Below, in pieces: positions 5,450 through 9,178 of a stretch of DNA of 9,178 bases (position 1 is the first letter of the stretch; every line of letters starts with the position of its first letter). The notes beneath the pieces are model-generated. The model worked only from the letters and a program-made list of their open reading frames with translations, was not told where the DNA came from and did not search any database. Origin of the DNA: Deltaproteobacteria bacterium (lineage in GTDB: Bacteria > Desulfobacterota > Binatia > DP-6). The translations under genes and the position numbers were made by a program. The DNA lies in the NCBI GenBank assembly GCA_005879245.1, contig VBLA01000017.1, forward strand, positions 1-9,178. Reading direction: 5' to 3'.

Positions 5450-6811
5450 TCAGCCGCGGGCACGCAGCCGGGCGGCGAAGAAGCCGTCCAGGCCGTGGCG
5501 GTGCGGGAGCGTCATGAGGAAGCCGGAGGGGGTGATGGTTGCCGCCGGCGGCGGATCGGGCGCCGCGGCGACGCTCTCGACCACGAAGTGTGGGTGGCTC
5601 GCCGCGAAGGCCGTCACGACGTCGGCATTCTCCTCGCGGGCGAGCGTGCAGACCGCGTAGACGAGAACGCCACCGGGCCGGACGAACGTCGCCACCCCGG
5701 CGAGAAGATCCCGCTGGAGGGCCGCGAGTCGCGGAACGTCCGCAGGCTGGCGACGCCAGCGGAGCTCGGGATGGCGGCGCAGCGTGCCGAGACCGCTACA
5801 GGGCGCGTCGACCAGCACTGCGTCGAACGTGCCGCGAATAGGGGCGCGGCACGCGTCCCCCACGAGTGCGACGAGCCGCGCGCCAAGTCGAGTGGTCTCG
5901 TTGCGGATACGTTGCACGCCGACCATGCGCCGGTCGAGCGCGACCACGAGCCCCGCCTTGCCCACGCGCGCAGCCGCGTGGCCGGACTTGCCTCCCGGCG
6001 CCGCACAAACGTCGAGCATCCGCGCACCCGGGTGAAGACCGAGCAGGGGGGTGACCAGCTGGGAGGCCTCACTCTGAAAGGCGAAGCGTCCGTCGCGCCA
6101 GGCGGGGAGCTCGCGGAGCCCCGCGCTGTTCCGCTCGACGACGACGCCCTCCGTCGCCCAGATGCTCGGTCTGGCGGCGGCCCCCGCCGCCTCGAGCTCC
6201 GCGACGAGCGCGTCGCGCGTCGTGCGGAGCGTGTTCGTTCGGAGCGCCGTCCCTCCGGGAAGGTTGTCGGCGGCGAGCAAATCGGGCAGCTCCTCTGCCG
6301 AGAAGTCCTCCGCCCACCGCTCGACCAGCCAGCGAGGATGGGACCACTCCACCGCGAGGCGTCCGAGCGCATCACCGACCGGGTCGGGCAGCGCCAGGCC
6401 GCTCCGTCCAGCAGCGGCCGCGCGACGGAGCACCGCATTGACCAGTCCCGCAGCGCCCCGGCCGGCGCGCTCCGCGAGACGGACGCTCGAGTCGACCGCG
6501 GCGTATGCGGGCACGCGCTCGAGGAACATGAGCTGGTAGAGTCCGAGCCGCAGCGCCGCCCGCACGGGGGGCTCGAACCCCGCGAGCGACGAGCGGAGGA
6601 GCGTGCCGAGATGATGATCGAGGCGGCCTTGCCAGGCGAGCGTTCCGTAGACGAGCCGGGTCGTGAGCCCGCGGTCGGCAGAGCCGAGTGGCGACGCTGC
6701 GAGGCGGTGCGTGAGGAGTTCGTCCGCGAAGGCCTCGGTCGTCTCCACGCGGACCAGGACCTCCTGCGCGATCCGTCGCGCATCGCGCCCGGGTTCTATT
6801 CGCCGAGGCAT
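5450..6811 (-). CDS. rsmB: 16S rRNA (cytosine-967-C5)-methyltransferase
   Basis: S-adenosylmethionine-dependent enzyme making m5C967 in 16S rRNA. The product is 453 residues. The N-terminal part (about 10-135) is a NusB-like RNA-binding domain, with RLVYGTLAWQGRLDHHL and AAVDSSVRLA. The C-terminal part is a Rossmann methyltransferase: motif I LDVCAAPGGKSGHAA (266-280), motif IV VDAPCSGLGTLRRHPE with Cys338, and motif VI YAVCTLAREEN with Cys388, the catalytic nucleophile position in this family. The end FLMTLPHRHGLDGFFAARL is typical. The ATG at 6811 overlaps the end of fmt by 16 bases, consistent with translational coupling; only a weak GGGA precedes it. The fmt-rsmB order is widely conserved. 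Confidence 0.95.
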   Translation of the reverse strand: MPRRIEPGRDARRIAQEVLVRVETTEAFADELLTHRLAASPLGSADRGLTTRLVYGTLAWQGRLDHHLGTLLRSSLAGFEPPVRAALRLGLYQLMFLERVPAYAAVDSSVRLAERAGRGAAGLVNAVLRRAAAAGRSGLALPDPVGDALGRLAVEWSHPRWLVERWAEDFSAEELPDLLAADNLPGGTALRTNTLRTTRDALVAELEAAGAAARPSIWATEGVVVERNSAGLRELPAWRDGRFAFQSEASQLVTPLLGLHPGARMLDVCAAPGGKSGHAAARVGKAGLVVALDRRMVGVQRIRNETTRLGARLVALVGDACRAPIRGTFDAVLVDAPCSGLGTLRRHPELRWRRQPADVPRLAALQRDLLAGVATFVRPGGVLVYAVCTLAREENADVVTAFAASHPHFVVESVAAAPDPPPAATITPSGFLMTLPHRHGLDGFFAARLRARG

Positions 6812-7716
6812 GTCCCGGGTGGCAATCGATGGCCTGCAAGGAAGCGATCAGCGCTGAGCCGCCGCCGCCCCTCGAGCTGGACCTCGAGCAACCGGAGGCC
6901 GCCGGCGCCGGTCGTCACGAGGATCCCGTCGGGCCCGGCGCGGATGATCTGACCGGTGGGTGCCTCCGACGGGAGCTCGCGCTCGACGGCGGCGCGGTGC
7001 ACCTTGAGAACCCGACCAGCGAGCTGCGTGAAGGCGGAAGGTTCGGGAGCGAGCGCCCGCACCTGTCGTTCGAGCTCGACCGCCGGCCGCTGCCACTCGA
7101 GGCGGCACTGATCCCGCTCGATGCGCGGAGCGAAGGTCGCCTCGCCCGCCGGCTGGGGGATGGCGCGAAGCGTTCCGCGCGCGAGGCCGTCGAGCGCCTC
7201 GCCGATCGCTCCGGCGCCGAGGTGGGCGAGACGGTCGGCGAGCGTTCCGCCAGTGTCATCGGCCGCGATCGGTGTCTCCCTGCGCAGGAGGATGTCGCCG
7301 GCGTCCATCTCTTCGTTCATCACCATGACGGTGACGCCGGTCACGGTGTCCCCGGCGAGGATGGCCCGCGGGATCGGCGCCGCGCCACGATGCCGCGGCA
7401 GGAGCGAGGCGTGCACGTTCAGACACCCGCGGGGTGGGATCGCGAGAATCGCCGGCGGAAGGATCTTGCCGTAGGCCGCCACCACGATGAGGTCCGGCGC
7501 GAGCGCGCGGAGGGCGCTCGCGAACGAGGCGTCGCGAAGTCGCTCGGGCTGGAGCACGGGGAGCCCGCGCGCGATCGCGATCTCCTTGATCGCCGGCGGG
7601 GCCGTCAGGAGGCCGCGCCCGCGCGGCCGATCGGGCTGGCACACCACCCCGACCACCGGGTCAGCGCGTCCGAGCAACGCCTCGAGAATGGGGCCCGCGA
7701 ATCGCGGCGTGCCCAT
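6796..7716 (-). CDS. fmt: Methionyl-tRNA formyltransferase
   Basis: Transfers the formyl group of 10-formyltetrahydrofolate to initiator Met-tRNA. From the first ATG (7716) the product is 306 residues, starting MGTPRFAGPILEALL. The catalytic Asn/His pair is in CLNVHASLLPRHRGAAPI (Asn100, His102) and the Asp is in MNEEMDAGDIL (Asp138). A C-terminal OB-like domain follows (about 200-300). The family normally begins (M)xRIVFMGTP, and here the same frame reads SVWRIVF just before this ATG, so the true start is probably upstream. The only candidate close to def is CTG at 7740; no ATG, GTG or TTG lies between it and the def end. The true gene may therefore be 6796-7740. It follows def directly and overlaps rsmB by 16 bases. 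Confidence 0.95.
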   Translation of the reverse strand: MGTPRFAGPILEALLGRADPVVGVVCQPDRPRGRGLLTAPPAIKEIAIARGLPVLQPERLRDASFASALRALAPDLIVVAAYGKILPPAILAIPPRGCLNVHASLLPRHRGAAPIPRAILAGDTVTGVTVMVMNEEMDAGDILLRRETPIAADDTGGTLADRLAHLGAGAIGEALDGLARGTLRAIPQPAGEATFAPRIERDQCRLEWQRPAVELERQVRALAPEPSAFTQLAGRVLKVHRAAVERELPSEAPTGQIIRAGPDGILVTTGAGGLRLLEVQLEGRRRLSADRFLAGHRLPPGTCLGE

Positions 7717-7747
7717 GAAGACGATGCGCCAGACGCTCAGGGGGCGC

Positions 7748-8296
7748 TCAGATGAGGAGTGGGCGAGTCGCGCTGCTGCTCTGCCGTCCCTGGCGTGCGA
7801 GCTTGCGGCGGCGCGCCCGGTAGAGGTCGCGCTTCAGGCGCGACAACCGATCGAGGAAGAGCGTTCCGTCGAGGTGATCGATCTCGTGCTGCAGCGCCAC
7901 CGCCAGCAACTCCTCGGCCTCGATCTGCACTTGGCGCTCCTCCGCAGTCCAGCCACGCACGAGCACGCGCCGTGCGCGCCTGACCGGAGCGGTCAGCTCG
8001 GGGACGGAGAGGCAGCCTTCTTCCCATACGATCTCGCCCTCGCGCTCGGCGATCTCGGGATTGATGAGGCGGAGACAGTGCTTGCCGGGCTCCGCGTCCT
8101 CGGGCCGCAGGTCGAGCACGATCACCCGGCGATCGATTCCGACCTGCGTGGCCGCGAGGCCGACGCCGGGCGCGGCGTACATGGTCTCCGCCATGTTCTC
8201 GATCAGCTCGGCGACCTGCCCATCGATGTTCTCGACCGGCCGGGCGCGCTGCTTCAAGGCAGAGTCGGGGTACTGCAGGATGCGCAACAGGGCCAT
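7748..8296 (-). CDS. def: Peptide deformylase
   Basis: Removes the formyl group from the N-terminal methionine of new proteins, undoing the step made by the adjacent fmt product; a metal enzyme (Fe2+ or Zn2+). The product is 182 residues. All three family motifs are intact: GVGLAATQVG (44-53, Gln51), EEGCLSVPE (92-100, metal ligand Cys95) and QHEIDHLDG (136-144, ligands His137 and His141, catalytic Glu138). The basic C-terminal tail KRDLYRARRRKLARQGRQ is a common extension. The ATG at 8296 is supported by the typical start MALLRILQYPD; no clear Shine-Dalgarno is seen. It lies 24 bases after priA. Confidence 0.97.
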   Translation of the reverse strand: MALLRILQYPDSALKQRARPVENIDGQVAELIENMAETMYAAPGVGLAATQVGIDRRVIVLDLRPEDAEPGKHCLRLINPEIAEREGEIVWEEGCLSVPELTAPVRRARRVLVRGWTAEERQVQIEAEELLAVALQHEIDHLDGTLFLDRLSRLKRDLYRARRRKLARQGRQSSSATRPLLI

Positions 8297-8320
8297 GAGA
8301 GGAGCGGCGAAGCACGCGAG

Positions 8321-9178
8321 CTATAACATGGCGTACGGATCCACATCAATTGCGAGCCGGAGACGCGCTCGGCGCATCGTCGCGTCGGCGGCGCGGGCCA
8401 CGCGTGCGAGCGTGCGCAGCGCGCGCACATCCGCGCTGCGAAGCAGGCATTGCCACCGGTAGCGGCGTCGCAGCCGCTCGAGCGGCGGCGGCGCGGGACC
8501 GAGCACGGCCTGGTCGTCGAGACCGAGAGCGCGCGCCTGGCGGCGGAGCTGCGCGGCGAGGTCGTACGCTGCCCGCTCCACCGCGGAGCCATCGCGCCCT
8601 TCCACCCGGACGTTGACGAGGCGCGCGAAGGGAGGGTAGCCGAGCGCGCGGCGTCGTTCGAGCTCGGCGTCCATGAAACCGACGTAGTCGTGACGTACGG
8701 CGGCGGCGAGACTCGGGTGATCGGGGCGGAACGTCTGCACGACGACGCGCCCCGGCGCCGCGCCGCGTCCTGCGCGCCCCGCCACCTGGACGAGGAGCTG
8801 CAGGGTCCGCTCGGCGGCACGGAAGTCGGGCACGTTGAGCGAGAGGTCGGCGATGAGCACCGCGACCAGCGTGACGCCGGGCACGTCGTGCCCCTTGCTC
8901 ACCATCTGCGTGCCGACCAGGATGTCGGTGTCGCCCGCGCGCCAGGCGTGGAGAATGCGGCGCTGAGCTCCCACCCGCTGGGCGGCGTCCCGATCGAGCC
9001 GGTCGACTGCGGCAAGCGGATAGCACGCCCGCAGCGCCGACTCGATCTGCTCGGTGCCGACGCCGAAGGCCTCGAGACCGCCGCCGCACGCGGCGCAGGC
9101 GGGGGGGACCCGGCGGTGATGGTGGCAGTGGTGACAGACCAGCGCCGCGGCGGCACGATGCAAGGTGAGCGTCACGCT
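8321..9178 (-). CDS. priA: Primosomal protein N' (replication restart helicase), C-terminal part
   Basis: The last 285 codons of PriA, which reloads the replisome at collapsed forks; the start lies beyond the right edge. Visible from the cut: part of the zinc-binding region, LVCHHC...CAACGGG with two CxxC pairs; GVGTEQIE; helicase motif V region DILVGTQMVSKGHDVPGVTLV; DFRAAERTLQLLVQVAGRAGRG, which carries motif VI (Q..GRAGR); VVVQTFRPDH; and the C-terminal domain, with ERRRALGYPPFARLVNVRVEG and a final RLAIDVDPYAML. The order and spacing match PriA proteins. It heads the visible part of the priA-def-fmt-rsmB-rpe run, an order found in many bacteria. Nothing broken is seen in the visible part. 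Confidence 0.96.
   Translation of the reverse strand, partial: SVTLTLHRAAAALVCHHCHHHRRVPPACAACGGGLEAFGVGTEQIESALRACYPLAAVDRLDRDAAQRVGAQRRILHAWRAGDTDILVGTQMVSKGHDVPGVTLVAVLIADLSLNVPDFRAAERTLQLLVQVAGRAGRGAAPGRVVVQTFRPDHPSLAAAVRHDYVGFMDAELERRRALGYPPFARLVNVRVEGRDGSAVERAAYDLAAQLRRQARALGLDDQAVLGPAPPPLERLRRRYRWQCLLRSADVRALRTLARVARAADATMRRARLRLAIDVDPYAML

Noticed and set aside
5375..6952. Long open frame of 525 codons on the plus strand opposite rsmB and part of fmt
   Set aside because: It crosses two well-supported genes on the other strand and encodes low-complexity Arg/Glu/Ala-rich sequence without any family motif.

Overview
The window is about 9.2 kb of GC-rich bacterial chromosome. It is packed almost entirely with housekeeping genes, nearly all on the minus strand. 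Nitrogen genes (amtB-glnB-glnA) and the priA-def-fmt-rsmB-rpe block, together with GC bias in third codon positions and matches to the sigma54 consensus, suggest a high-GC proteobacterium-like organism. Deltaproteobacteria/Desulfobacterota or a related uncultured lineage would fit. This is inference: no rRNA or other taxonomic marker is present.

Region 1 (1-3330, minus) is a nitrogen assimilation cluster. It is read amtB (ammonium channel), glnB (PII signal protein), then glnA (type I glutamine synthetase, cut by the left edge). Each of amtB and glnA has a strong Shine-Dalgarno sequence. Two overlapping sigma54-like -24/-12 elements lie just upstream of amtB, and a TGTA-N8-TACA palindrome lies between amtB and glnB. 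Together the genes import ammonium, sense nitrogen status and assimilate ammonium.

Region 2 (3495-4220, minus) holds a proline tRNA (anticodon CGG, CCA encoded). It is followed after 34 bases by a YgiM-like protein with an SH3b domain, a coiled coil and a C-terminal membrane anchor.

Region 3 (4221-4748) holds the only plus-strand gene, a short ComEA-like helix-hairpin-helix protein. A near-perfect sigma54 promoter sequence ends 14 bases before its apparent ATG. The gene converges on rpe, and GC-rich hairpins fill the gap.

Region 4 (4749-9178, minus) is a tightly packed run of priA (3' part), def, fmt, rsmB and rpe. These cover replication restart, removal and addition of the N-terminal formyl group, 16S rRNA methylation and a pentose-phosphate step. 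The fmt gene has no canonical start codon at the expected place.

I found no mobile element, CRISPR array, phage gene or obviously novel multi-gene system. The points worth a second look are regulatory (sigma54-like sites, the palindrome) and translational (fmt start, HhH protein start).
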